DNA from: Strigops habroptila
Taxonomy: Eukaryota; Chordata; Aves; Psittaciformes; Psittacidae
Assembly: GCF_004027225.2 (NCBI RefSeq)
Contig: NC_044278.2
Coordinates: forward strand, 80,240,923-80,304,922
Length of the DNA stretch: 64,000 nt
Reading direction: 5' to 3'
Position 1 is the stretch's first letter. Every line of letters starts with the position of its first letter. A model generated the notes under the pieces. The model was not told the origin of the DNA and ran no database searches. It saw only the letters and a list, made by a program, of their open reading frames with translations. Of the stretch, positions 31,851 through 45,100 are shown in pieces. The position numbers were made by a program, and so were the translations under genes.

Positions 31851-34800
31851 GCATGCACACTCTAAGTTCCCACTTCCCCACAGCGAAGACCAAGCCAGAA
31901 TTAATAACTTTGAAAAGCAGTCCACGCTCTCTCTCTCTCTGTAATTATGAACATCTTCTCTTCATGGGACAGTGCTAACCTGCTTCCTTCCTCTTTTTAT
32001 GCCATCCTTGCCACATCCCATCTCCAACAACCATGGTAGGTAGAAAAGATTAAGTGCTTCCTTGAACTCTTCACTTAATAACGAACAAGAAGGAAGGAGG
32101 TAATCAGCCATACATTGGCAACTCTATAATTATGAAGTCAATGAAATGTAAACTATCTCCACTTCTGCCTTCTAATTAATTTATTATAATTACTAAAATG
32201 TACTGATTTATTTTCATTCTTCTGTTGCAACAGAGATGACTATTACAAAGTTTGAGAAAAGAAAGAAAAGTACAAGCCTAAAAACTGAAATTCATATACA
32301 GGAGGATGTTTAAATGTAAGTATAAATTGTATTTGAAGCTAAGGAATTGAACGTAATAAATAAGCATATTATATTGCAATGCTTCCACTGCGGCAAATAG
32401 GATTTAGTCACTTGCAGTTTTGTGTAAGTAATAAAGGTGTTGCTCTGTGATGAACGTCCAAGCTAATCTGAATATACAGGCACAGGATCTCATCAGCAGT
32501 AGTACTATGAAAGGAAATTCCATAGCAGCTTTGATTTATTCAGCAAGGTACAGAATATGCATTCAGGCAAATATATGACCACACAGTAGAAGCAGACATC
32601 ATAGATAACGTACAGATGACGGAAACTTTAACCACTGCTTTACATATTTTAATTCCACAGTAAACTTTGTGTTTGTAAAAAATAAATACCAGTTTACTGA
32701 GCTTAAATATGGTCATGGACAAAATTAATGTTCCAGATGACAAACTTTTTTTCTACAGTTGTCATGAGCAGTGTGCATACAGACAGAGAAGTCCCAGCTC
32801 TGGCCCCTGGGCTGTTTCATGCAGAGTCTCTAAACACAAGCTGGCCACATCCCTTGTATTACTTTCTCCTCAATTTGTGTTTAATGGAGTGGTCCTTAGT
32901 CAGTACTTTGAAGCAACTATGGTGGACACCCATCTGTTTCTGGTTGGTGCTCAGATGGATGGTGCTCAGAATAAGGCACCTGCAAGCCAGATGTTACGCA
33001 TCCTCTTCCCCCAGTATTTTTGTACTGACCATTCCTAGGTGACTGCACAAACAGAAAGAGAATTTCAGGTGGCTCCATATTCAGGGGTCTCTGACCTTAC
33101 GCATCATTTAAGGCAGGCAGAGGCAGCCTGACTCAGAACTTTGCATGCCAGTGTAAGTGGCAGACACTCCACTGCATCCTCTGCTTATGCATGACCTTCC
33201 CTGAACTGCTCTAATGTTGTAAAGACCTCCACAGGCTGTCCCCATAAATCCATGGAGAAACTCGGGACTAAGGCTAAGGACAGATGCAAGTTCTGAAATC
33301 CTTACAAAACAGCACCAAATGCAAGGGGTTAGATTATTCCATTCTAACAGATATGAGGAACTATCTGCTTACCTCTATCGGTAGATAGGGATTGTCAGTA
33401 CCTGTGCTTAGACATGACCAGATGTGAATATTTATGGTTCTTTGGGGTTTGCTATAGCTACTGCTGCCTCTACCTCCCAGCCTCATGCAATGCCTCCAAG
33501 TCACAGCAGCTAGTACATTTTGTTACCCCAAGGCTTCAGGGAAGGATCAGATTTGAAAGCTTCTGCTATATTTTGGAATCACAGAGTACAATAGACAAAA
33601 AAATCTGCGAGGGTTTTTCTCATTATTTCTGGCACCACATGATGAACCTTCAGGAGGCTGCTCAAGCTGTATGAACAGATTTATCACCTTCATGCTAGAG
33701 GGAGAGCAATGCCCTTACTTCTGACTGCAGGTCCTTGCACATTCCTCTGAGCTCTGGGCTCTGTCAGAAACAAATTACTGGCCTGTGTGGTGTATAGGTC
33801 TAATCTAGTGTGTCCACACCTCTATAATGCAAAACATTAAACGTAGAAGTACCCTTCTTTCTACCAGCCTTCACAACAGAGTGATTCAAAATATGATAGA
33901 GCCGTTGAAAAGTTACAAACATTGAAGTTGGGTTCCCCCTCACTTTTAACTGTAATAATTGATTTAACTGATTCAATTTTCCACACTCTTTCTCAAAACC
34001 CAAATATTTTCATCCAGATACTCATTAGCCCAAAGATCACAGGACAGGACAATATACACAAGCATGAAGATGTTACATACTGCTAATTTCATTTAATCAC
34101 AATCTATTAAGTATTTACATAAACACAATCCTACAAGGAAATATGTTTTTATTTTGCCAGGAGCAGTTCCTTGAAGGATGATAGGGTAAGAAATACTACT
34201 AAACATATTATTGCAAATAATTACTTAGATGTGAATGTACTAATTTTAACCATACTGGGTGATCTTGAGGCTTCCCTTACTTTTCTACCTGTGCTAGTTT
34301 ATAGTTGCTTTTTGATACTGGTGTTACTTGTTTTCTTCTGTAACAAAGCAGTACCTTCCATTCCCTTGGAAGGACACTGTTTCAGACCCACTCTGCCTGA
34401 AGTAATAGGACAACTCAGTCTACATCTCCTGGAGCAACCGCAGAGAATAAAACAGCCCTCACCTGACTGTTCCAAAAGAGCAGCTGTTCTGAGATGGGTG
34501 TGACTTTCCCATAGATCCCACATACAGAGCCTACGCTCTTCAGAGGCTGCCTTCTGTAGTGCAAAGCTACATCCACAGCAATCCCTTCTCTAGTTTACAT
34601 CTCCTGTCAGGTGATTTTTAGGATTCAAACCAAAGCAAATCTATGCTTCAATGCAGGAATCTCTCTTTCAGGAACAAGGCTCTCAGGTAACAACAGATAA
34701 CATAGTAAAATAGTGATGTTCACTCCCTGCTTTATGTATTCTCCATTTAAAGCACTATTTAATTAAGACTATTTCACAAATAAGGAGAATCTGACTGTAA

Positions 34801-37253
34801 ATAAGATTTGATTTTACTATTCAAGCAAGAAGATTGCACAATAGAAACTGGCCTAGACTTAAGCTATTCTGTAGCTCAGAGTTCATAGTAATATTCACAG
34901 TGGTAAAAATAATCCAGTATTTTAAAAAGGCAGTTCTGCTAGAAAACTGCTGACCTATAGAGTCCTATGCACTTAGTCTTCTGAAAGGTTAAACAAATTG
35001 TTCTGTACAATGAAATTTAAATCCAAAGCTGTAACTCTAAACCTGCAGCCCACCTCTTTTCTCTGTCTAGAATAATATAAATTCCATAGGCAGGCAGTTG
35101 TATTTGGAGCTCTCTAGGCACATTCATCTGTGCTCTATGTAGGTACCTGCCTGGTTTAGAGCAAGCAAAAACAGGTGAGGAATATCCAGAGGTGATACTT
35201 CCCTGACAAAGACCTGGGAAGAGTTTGGTGCGACACATGTTTTCAGAGGTTGCCTAACCCAGCAGTCAGTGCTGGGCACTTCAAAAATCAGAGTTGCTGC
35301 AGATGCTTTATTATAAAATAAATGTGATTGCAGCCGGTGCAGTAGCAAGGAATCTCTCTTGTTCGCAGCTCATGACAGGCTGTTTGCTTTGTGATTTGTA
35401 TCCTCCTTGTATCCAGGAAAAGAAGGTGGCCACAGCTGTGTTGCCTCCTATCTAATGAACCAGTTAGTACACTGTCTTGAGTGAAAGACACTGAAGTTTC
35501 TTTGTCTGGGCATTGACTTATTTATATTTTGCATGTGCTCAGAGACAAAGCACAAGGGAAAAGCAGGAGCTGAAGACTTTTTCCTAAAGAAAATGCCCAA
35601 ACTACAAATTCTGAGAGGAGGAGGTTCCATCTCGCTACACATCAGATGCTCAGAGAAGTAACCATCCTGTGTTTTTCACATGGTGCCTGTGGTGCAACTG
35701 AGAGTCATTCAGCTATTTTGTGCGAGTTATAAGAAAAGGTAAATAAACCGAATTGCTGCATCTAGATTTTGCTACAAAAATGCATGAATAAAAAACATAG
35801 CTATCAGAGTTACTGCTATACTTGTGTTGTATGAAGTGCTGTTTGAGATTAGCAATACCACTTTTTTTTTTTTTGTAAGCATATATAACACAAAATATAA
35901 GAGCAATTTATTTTGCCTTAGGACATGAGATTTAAAACATCTCTTGTATTGTCTATATACACTTGTGTCTGCTATAAGCCTCCTGCTACATTTCACAAGG
36001 TAGATCCAAGAGTTGTGTCTTCTAGTTATGTTCTACTCAGCCTCCTGAAAAAAAAAAAGTTAATCTCATAGTTTAGGAGCATAAATAGGAAAATAAATAG
36101 GAGCATTAAAATATCTCCTTTTTCCTTCCTGCAGCACAATTGAGGTTTTGGATCCTCCAATTCTGTTTTATAAAGTTTTATAAAGTGTGAAAAGTACTTT
36201 ATAGGTTGGTACACATGGGGAAAGACTCACCAGATGAGTCCACCTGAAAAACTTCCGGGTGGTTTAGCTACCCCATTTTAGACTTCATCTTGAGCACACA
36301 CTTGCCTGTGAGAGTAATGAATGCCACTCAGTGACCACGGTGTGGCTCTTTTTATTCTTATAAGTTAATTTGTCTTCAGTGAACAACAAAACTCATACAA
36401 AAATTACAACCACAAGAGGGATTCTAACGTTTAAACCAAATAACTGATCCTCTTGTTTCTGAACAAATCATGCAGCAAAGACCATATTAGACACTTGACG
36501 GCGTTTAGGCTGGGAGCTAGTGGAAACACCTTCTTATAAAAGAAATATTTAATCTTATTATACCCATTTGCTTATTTGTAATGCAGATTTCCTAAAAACT
36601 CAGACCGATACTGATTTGCAGTTACTGATTCTGGAACGTTACTTACAATTTAGTGCAATTTTCAGTTTGAGCACTAGGTGGAAACAGAGCAAAGAAAATA
36701 AGATTCGTTACGAAATCTTCAACACAACGAATGAAAGAGCTTTCTGCTACACACAATCCCAGAAGGCAGAAATGGCAGCTTAAATCTGCTTCATTTTATT
36801 GGGGACCTCTATTGTCACTTCTTGCACACAAGAATAAGAGAAAATATTCTCCTTAGTGTTCTTAAAGTTGATTTTTAAATTTTCTTTGCTTTCTGACTTG
36901 CTTTAAATATTGGCATACATGTATTCATAGTGCTGAGATACATTTCTATTGATTGTTGTTCAAACATTTCAGTGGAAATTCGTACCTGAATTAGACATGT
37001 AGCAATTTTTCCTCTATTGCTATTCCAGTTTTGAAAAACTTAAGGCTGAACATGTATTTAGACTGAGCTGCTTTTGTCTGCTGCCATTTCCTTGTCATAG
37101 GTTGTAAATAAATAAAATAGTGAAAATATAAATGAATGCTTTCTGCTCATTTGCTGAATGCTTATGCAACAAGGAAAGCACAGCTAGAAAAGTCACCCTA
37201 ATTTTACTCCTCTGTATAAACCAGTTTCTGGATATAAAAATAATTTTATTATA
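31851..37253. other. Intergenic stretch, no gene recognised
   Basis: About 5.4 kb. It contains a (CT)7 run at 31927-31940 and a T-run near 35862. Two overlapping plus-strand frames of ~105 codons at 32709-33042 and a 110-codon frame at 34171-34503 have no recognisable domain. Nothing else is supported. Confidence 0.5.
31927..31940. repeat. (CT)7 microsatellite
   Basis: Uninterrupted CT dinucleotide repeat. Confidence 0.9.
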
Positions 37254-37254
37254 A

Positions 37255-37290
37255 TTTTTTTTTAATTTTTTTTTTTTTTTTTTTTTTTTT
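37255..37290. repeat. Poly(T) tract ending in T25
   Basis: T9, then AA, then 25 uninterrupted T. It is the longest homopolymer in the window. The DNA on its right shows no AATAAA-like signal in the orientation expected for a retrocopied mRNA tail, so I call it a simple repeat only. Confidence 0.95.
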
Positions 37291-37963
37291 AGCTCAAGAA
37301 AGAGAACTGAAATGGTATTTAGTTTTGGATGGTAGCCATCTTTTAGATATCATGTTGCTTGTGGAAAACTTGGCTCCAGACAAATCCATATGCAGAATGC
37401 AACTGCAGCAATATCCCAATAGAAGTAAGGAGGAATGATGTAGCACTACATTGGAAACCACAAAACAGAGCAGAGTCACACAAGAGCAGTGCTGGTCCAA
37501 GCATGCACGGTCAGGATGGGACATCCCAGCATTCTCATCTTACTTCCAAGAAATTATTAATCTTAGTGTAAGACCATCCATAGGAAAGGGTACAGTCATG
37601 ACTTAAACAGCCTCAAAAGAAGCTGACCTAGCCATCCCCCACCCCTTTCAGTACTGTCCACAGAGCATGAGAGGTCTGGGTCAAGAAGCTGGGATGGTAG
37701 CAGTGGACATCTCTAGTTTTAATTAGAGTTCATGACGTGCTGTTTCATTTCATGATTGATACTCTATTTATATCAAGAATTAATACATAATAAGGTGAGG
37801 GGTTTCCTGCAATATTTTCGCTTCTTCCAGATTCTTCTTAATTTTTTAATTAAAACATTGGTGACCCCCAATAACTTGTTTTATTTCATTCTGCATGTTT
37901 ACCCAAGTTCTGCCTCTTTGCCCACCTTTTAATGCAATAAGAGGGCACATACTGGAATCACAG

Positions 37964-38060
37964 GCCAGTTTTACAAACAGTTTGAAACAGATTTCAACTG
38001 CCCAAGGTGACTTAGTCAAGTGGCTCGGATGCCAGAGCTAGTATTCATACTGGTGGAATG
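37964..38060 (-). repeat. MIR-like (CORE-SINE) relic, antisense
   Basis: The plus strand reads CCAGTTTTACAAACAGTTTG, GAAACAGATTTCAACTG, CCCAAGGTGACTTAGTCAAG and TGGCTCGGATGCCAGAGCTA in that order. It parallels the reverse complement of MIR (CATTTTACAGATGAGGAAAC..., TTGCCCAAGGTCACACAGC, AAGTGGCAGAGCCAGG). About 100 bases, diverged. Confidence 0.6.
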
Positions 38061-38106
38061 CAAGTCAAAATCTTAACTGAACTTGAAACCTGTTGAAGCC
38101 TGGGGA

Positions 38107-38147
38107 GTTCAACAAGCCTATTGTTGAACGATAATAAGCCTATTGTT
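38107..38147. repeat. Hairpin plus 22-bp-spaced direct repeat
   Basis: GTTCAACAA (38107-38115) and TTGTTGAAC (38121-38129) are perfect inverted arms around GCCTA. AAGCCTATTGTT occurs at 38114-38125 and again at 38136-38147. It lies just right of the antisense MIR-like relic. Confidence 0.75.
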
Positions 38148-39039
38148 CCCGATCCAAGTAAATATAACCTTCTGTCTACTGGGTAGATATATTCAATATG
38201 TTAGACTTAATGATTTAAAGTACATTTTCTAAACTCTGTAGGAAAAAATGCTAAGCTAAACTCAAAGAGTAAATATCAAGTAGGTGCATAAGACCTATTG
38301 TCTGTGTTCCTCAGAAAGTGTGTGTGATGGGTGCAAGGAAGCTTAGATAGGGCAAGATATAAATGCAATTATAAAGTAAAACCTTCTGGTTTGGAAGGAG
38401 TTTTAGGAATTCAATGCCAGTTGCCACTGAATTAAACCTCCCAGTGGGATACTGTATACTTCCTGAAAACTTTTTGAAAATAAAAATAAAAATAAAAAAA
38501 TATAAAATTCTGTAGAACAAATAGTGTCTTAGTTCTTTGTCCCTCACAAGATGGTCCCAACCCTTATCATTAACGTCATTTTTTAGAGGAGAAAGCATGT
38601 GTTAAATAGCATGAAAATCTCCTTGCAATACAATAAAACAGTGTCAGTCATCTTTCACTTACAATTGAAAGGTAATGAACTTGTAAATAAAATATAGCAA
38701 TTGTTAAATGCAGAATGGCAACACAAATTTAAGAAACTAGGTTCTAGGGTACGTTCAGTATCATCTTTCCTTGAAACAGTGTCAGAAGACACTGGCATGT
38801 CTTTGGTTTGCCCTATTATTCCAACTCTGATAAGTATGTAGGAACTGGATTTTATAACCGTTGGGCTTTTTAGCACAGTCTAGCTACATGACTGAACAGT
38901 GTCCTGATGTCAACTTAAAGAAGTTATCAGTGCTGAAATGAGAAGAAAAAAGAACTTTTCAGGACATCAGAGCTGAGATTACACATGGCAGAAGTGCAGG
39001 GGAAACGTTACTTATAAATTAAGCAGAGGTTATATGAAA
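38148..39039. other. Intergenic stretch, nothing recognised
   Basis: AT-rich DNA containing an AAAAT-type simple repeat (38476-38505). No gene or dispersed repeat recognised. Confidence 0.5.
38476..38505. repeat. (AAAAAT)n simple repeat
   Basis: Several imperfect AAAATA/AAAAAT units. Confidence 0.85.
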
Positions 39040-39112
39040 AAGTCCTGGGGTGACAGTTGGACTTGATGATCCTAAAGGTCTTTTCGAATCTAGTTGATTC
39101 TATGATTCCATG
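39040..39112 (+). mobile_element. CR1 3' terminal fragment
   Basis: GGTGACAGTTGGACTTGATG, ATCCTAAAGGTCTTTTC and GATTCTATGATTCCATG give the standard end of a CR1 3' UTR with its terminal repeat. Only about 70 bases remain. Confidence 0.88.
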
Positions 39113-42100
39113 AAAACACTGAAAGTCAAACACAAAAGTTCTTTTGTTTTAAAAAATTTATTTCAAATTAGTCCCTATTTCTAAGTTCCACAGGTAAGCT
39201 TATTGCTATAACATGGACTTACCAATTTTGGCACTGAAGAGTGTCTCGGGAGAGCTTTCCAGATGCAAAAACTTCCACTGCTTATAAAGCTGCTGATGCA
39301 TTGACCACTTAATAGAGGACCCCTAATGTGCCTCTGGTTACTACTTCTTACAGCTAAAATCCCTCTTCTACCAAGATTCAAGTTTCAGGTGAAAGGAGAC
39401 TGAAAGTTTGCCTCTGCTGTTATCTATCTTGCTGGCAGTTGCTGTTGGTGACTGAAAGTGTTACTAGGAGTGGTTTTGGCTTTGAATAGGATAGTTGTGA
39501 GTCAACATGTGGGATAAATCCAGACATGCCCAGCTTTCCTTCTGCTCTGTAAACAAAGTGATCTGATACAGAAATCTGACTTTGATGATCTTTAGATGCT
39601 ATAAATATATCCGCCTTTCTGACACATGAAGACTGTCTTCATACTGAGCCCAATAGGCATGTGACACAGGCTATTTTTTGAGGCACTCTAAATTGCAATG
39701 ACTTCCTTGCCTGCAAGGTCAAGCGTGAGTGATAAGCATCAAGAGCGAGATCCTGGCTGCTCTAAAGCCAAGAGCAAAATCCTATCTATCTCAACAGAAT
39801 AATGGCATTGCCCCAAGACATTGCACACCACTTTGGAGGAGGTTTCCCACAGAGTCCATTTTCTTCCTCTCCATCTTACTCTTTTGGCCACTTTGCATCT
39901 TCTCCCATCTTTGCTTCCAGCCAGTTTCTTCTAGCAGAAACCCCCTCATGACAAATTTCCTTGTCCCATTTCCACTGTTACCTCAAACAGGCTGCATTTA
40001 TATTCTGGTTTGGTCAAGTTAAATTCCAGCTAATCGCATAATCTCAAATCCTTACACACTAATTTTTTTTTTCCAGGTGGATAACTGCATTGCAGTCATT
40101 CAGCTGAGTTCTTCAGAGCATGTCTTCATGCTATGCCTCATGGGGATAGTAATTTGCTTTCCTGGGTTAATATCACACATTACAAGTCTTGGCAGTGTAG
40201 AATATCTTCTGCAGACAGACTGGATTTTAAGCACGTGACCAGCACGATTCTGTATTCATTCACTGAAGCTACTAATTGCCACCGTAAAAATGGAATTGCA
40301 TATATAAAATGTTAAAGGAATATATTCCATAGACAGACTGGAACTGGGCTTTTGCAGCTGAGGACATCAGGAATACTTCTTTCAAATGTATGAAAATAAG
40401 CTGGTTATAGACAGAAACACTGCCATATTCTTTGCAGACTCTATATAATCCTGCTATCTGCAATAAACTGGACACACAGACATAAATCCAGTTTTCAAAA
40501 TGTTTGTTAAGAATATTCAAGGACAAGTGAAGACATGGAATTACAGAAATAAGAAGACTGACTCCAGCTAAGACAGGATTTCTCCATAGTGTCACCTGCT
40601 TATCCACTAATGAATCTGTGGGGGTTTGTCCGTACAATATTGTAGAATCACAACCATGTTAGAGAACACTTTGATCTTTACTCTGACATCCTGTAAAGGC
40701 CATTGAACTGCTCTGAATTTTGTTTATATTAGAATGTGATTTTTTAGATAAAGTGGATAATATTGTAATTTATTAGACAGTGCAGTATACATTCTGCTTT
40801 ATCACAGATAATAGAAAACTTGATCTTTGCAGCAATGCTGCATCTGTAACACAGTTATTTGCAGAATCTGTATGCAGGACATAACAAAATTTGCTTTTTA
40901 CTCAAATTAGGCCATCAAACTGGCAGGCCATGGAAGAATTCTCAAATGGTCCTCAGATTATTTTCCATCATCCTTTAACACTGTAAAATTTATTTGCCAT
41001 TGGATCTTAGAGTAAACAGCTATAATCTCTCCCTTGGTTGTCAAAGAGTTTGACAGCCCTTGATTAAAACATAAGCATCTTAGATGCAGAGCTGCTGCTT
41101 CAAAGATACTTTTAGAAGTACAAGCCAGAAGTGGTTTATCTGTGCGGTTTGCTTAGCTTTTGGAAGCTGGTCCTCATCTTCATAACTAAAAGGCACTGAA
41201 AGTAATTTATTTTGAGCTCTGTATACACAGATGTAGGCATGCATGCACATACTAACTACTCGTGTTTAATTCAGTCACCACATCAAATATCTTTTAGGTT
41301 ATTTAAATAGACTGATGGACTGAATGATATTATTATAAGTGATTCTTGGATAGCATAAGCTACAACAATATTATACAACCAAAGAAACCAGTATCTGACA
41401 ATATTCAGTGGACAGTACTGAAAATACCACTTATAAATTATATTAGGTTGGCACAATAATTTCCAATCAAACTAGTTCATAACCAACAATATCTTAGAAT
41501 ATTTAGCATACTTCATAATAAAAGCATAGTGAATTCTTAAGTAGCAGTTTTAACAACATTTTAGTAAGACAACAGTGTCTATTTAATGTCACTTAGCGAT
41601 GACCATAATTCTACAAAACATATACTGCCTGTGAGTCTGTGATTCTCTGACAGTAATTCCGGACACGTTAATTTTATAATGTCAGTTCTCCACCACCCCA
41701 TCAAAACCTTTGATTCAGTGCCCCTTGCAAAACGGCAGAAGTTCAAGAACATATCAAGGAGTGGAGAGCTTAAAGCACATGCAGTCACTAACAAGTATTA
41801 TCATGTACTCAGAATAATTGCTACTAAAAAAAGCCAGCAGCTATCAAGCAGCATTTTAATCTTAATTCAGAATAACTACATTAAGCACCTCTCTGCCCTT
41901 TCTAACCTAAGGAACATAAAAATATTTCCTTTCCCAACTGGAATGAAGGGAACAATTGAGGAACTCTTATTTACTGGTGTTTCCTCAAAGTACTGAAGAA
42001 ACCACAACAGACTTTGAGTTACAAGCAGACATAGCTTCTCTTCCATTGTATAAAACAACAATCTAAAACCAAGTTGGATTTTGACTGATAACAAATTTTC

Positions 42101-45100
42101 TTATAGCTGTGCTTTAACTAGAAGCCTATTTGGCAAGTGAAAAATGAAATCTCATCTTCCTACACCCGATATACAGAAGCCTGTGACTGCTTTCTGTTCA
42201 TCATGTTTTGTATTAATCGCCTGTACCATGTCTTCTATGTGTCTAAAGAAGACTAAACTCTATAAGCACACATACTATATATAAATTGAAATAGCCTGCT
42301 TTTGGTCTTGAATAAAGAAATCAGAAAATCAATTAGTCCATTACAATGCATTATGGACACGTGGTATTTTAATACATTAATAGAAAAAATGGAAAATTTG
42401 ACTTCAGGAGGTGGGATTGTTTCTTTCATAGAAAGAATATGTGCCTTCATCCATTCTTCAGAGTTTAAATGACACATCCTAAACCATTCCAAGCCAAAAA
42501 GGGCAAGCGCCAGTCTTAAAGATGGCAAGAAATTCTCATAAGAGCTGCTGTGAACAAAGCCAGCCCCAGTAGCTAAACCAGAAGGGAATATAACGTAATT
42601 ACTTCCAGTGTTCTCAGGGGCCTTGCTCATATTCCTAACCATGAGAAATAAAGTTATGCTTCACTCTTCTCATTAACTAAGCTGTTTCTTTCCACAGGTG
42701 TGATGTAAGAAGAAATAAAATTATGGAGGCAGAAACTGTCTTCAGGAGGACTGTCACCGGGTCACTTAGCTTCATTGTGCAGAGTGGCTATATGTGAAAG
42801 CTGCTTGTTCACAAAGTAGTGGGGAGAAATATCTCCTCTCTTGCTTTCCTAGTGGAGAGCGTGCAGGCTAGCAGACAAAGAAGTCAGCTGGTCACTTCAT
42901 CTTTGCAGATCTGGTGATCTCACCCTCTCCTCCCACTGTTACAGAGTAAAGAGCTGCTACAGTTTGACTGATTGGTTTCATTTTATTGCCTAGTCTCCTG
43001 ACATATGAGAGAAAATAACATCCAGTTCTTGGCCACTTACATTAATTTGGAATTATTGGACACAAGCCAGCTGATGATGACAGTGTTTGGGATTTTCTTC
43101 TCCCTATAGAAAAAACAGTGCTGGACCGTTACATCAGTGCTTTTTAGCAAGGCATTAATAAATCATGTGAAGATTTCTGATACTGATACTCACAAGCAAT
43201 ATTTAGACCTCAAGTTCCTGAAAAAGAACCAGGTGCCTAAAAATATATATTTCAATGATTTCTTGTGAGTTGAGAATGTTTGCCTACTCTGTACTCTTTG
43301 ATGGTATGAAATGAATTAATTACTTATAAAAACACTATGAAGAAGTTATGGTTTGATTCAACTTATGTTTGTATAAAAGCAGAACTAGTACAAATAGAAT
43401 CTGCTTCATCTTAAGAACTGTTACTTATAAACAAAGTGCCTAGGTTTATTCATTGCTTATTTAATATTAGAGTTTAAATTTGCCTAGCAAGCAAAGAAAA
43501 ATGTTGGTAACACCCCCTGTTGGTTGGACTGATTATCTACAGAAACGGATGCTGAAAAAGATCTTATATGCACAAAATCTATATAAGGAACTTGTGAGAG
43601 AAAAAAAATGGGGAGAATGTTGAATAACTATTTCAGAACTGTGTCACTTGATATACCTTGCTATTTAGTGCACTGGCAAACTGCTAAAAAAAAAATTGAT
43701 ACAGTTTGGGTCTTGTGTTTCTTCATTGCTTTATGGTTCTATATCCAACTCTGGATGTTCTGCCACCCTGTTTCTCTCTTGCTTTAAACAAAAGCTGCTG
43801 CTTTGACCAATTGTAGCATGTGCCAAGACACAAGACAGATGCTCCAATGGTGCAGTTGTGCACCCTCAGAAGAAATTTCTTATTATTGGAAAATAAATGA
43901 TCTCTGAACTTGAGATTAAAGAAAGGATTTACTCTTCCTTTGTTTATTCTCCTGATGCAGACAAAGGGTAGCTGCCTCAAAATGTCCACGTACTCATAAT
44001 CCAGAGGGGAGATATGTGATTAATGCAAAGGATTAGGCAGAAGAAGATACAGATTTTTATTCTTACCCTCCACTGTCAGCTGGGCAAGTCTCCTACCTGT
44101 GAGATGCATTATTTCCACTCCTTAGTGGAGCTGGCAACGGTAAATCTCCATTCATGAACAGAAGGTTTAGAAACAAAATGAAAATTTATGTTTGATTATT
44201 CAAACTCTTTTCAAAGGACATTCTCAAGTAACTTGTGGTCCTCCTTTAGAAACAAAAGTATTTCACTACTTTACAAAGAAGAAGCTGCAAGGATGGACAG
44301 GAAGAACACCATGGGATACCTAAACTTCTCAGAAGGCAGTGCCCCTAGCAGGTGTCAAGCAACTAACAGCAGGGCAGGTGGAAAAGGGACTGAAGAGTTC
44401 CCACTGTTTGCAGAACTGGGAAAACAAAGGCAATTTCCTCTTCCCCACTGTTAGGAAGAAAGTCCCATTACAGATGTTACCACACTGCAAAATCTGTCTT
44501 CACTGCCAAAGGGTTTTGAAGGGCAGCCTTACACTAACATGTGCTGGCCAGTGCATCCTGGTACATTTTGAGATGGCTTTTTATCAGTGTGGAATTGCAT
44601 TTCATTCATTTATTTATTATTGATTCTCTTACTAGCTTAAGACCTGGCACTGAATTAGTCTCAAAAGGTAGCTAATAAATAGAGGTAGGCTGTGGGCTCT
44701 TGCTTAGTATTCTCCATGATCTACGTTGCCTAACTTTTCTTCTCTACGTGGATCCACTGTGGATCACGCTAACTAGCTGCCTCCAAAGCAAACCTGCTAG
44801 AGAAGCAACAAGCCACAGGCAGCAGTGACATGAGCTAGTCTGTGGCAATATGGGGTTGGGAATTAGTCCTTTGCCCTCTCCTTTTAGCAGTCTAGATGTA
44901 GCGAAAGAAGGGAGGAAGGGAGGAAGGGGAGTGAGATGGTGGGAAGGCTTTATTTTTTTTAATTTCACATCAAACTGCATGAGTAAATAAAATGTTGTGT
45001 TAGAGATACACAGATATTCTACAAAACAGCCTTCATGACTGACATATTCTGGGCTTCTTTTTGTTTTAACAGTTTTTGCTGTAGTAGAAGTCTGTGCTCC

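Noticed and set aside
32709..33042. Two overlapping plus-strand frames of over 100 codons
   Set aside because: They overlap in different frames, have no domain, and have no splice or promoter context.
37255..37524. Poly(T) tract as the tail of an antisense processed pseudogene
   Set aside because: No polyadenylation signal next to the tract and no protein similarity in the adjoining DNA.
42253..42642. 129-codon minus-strand frame
   Set aside because: No recognisable motif; ends look arbitrary and there is no supporting context.
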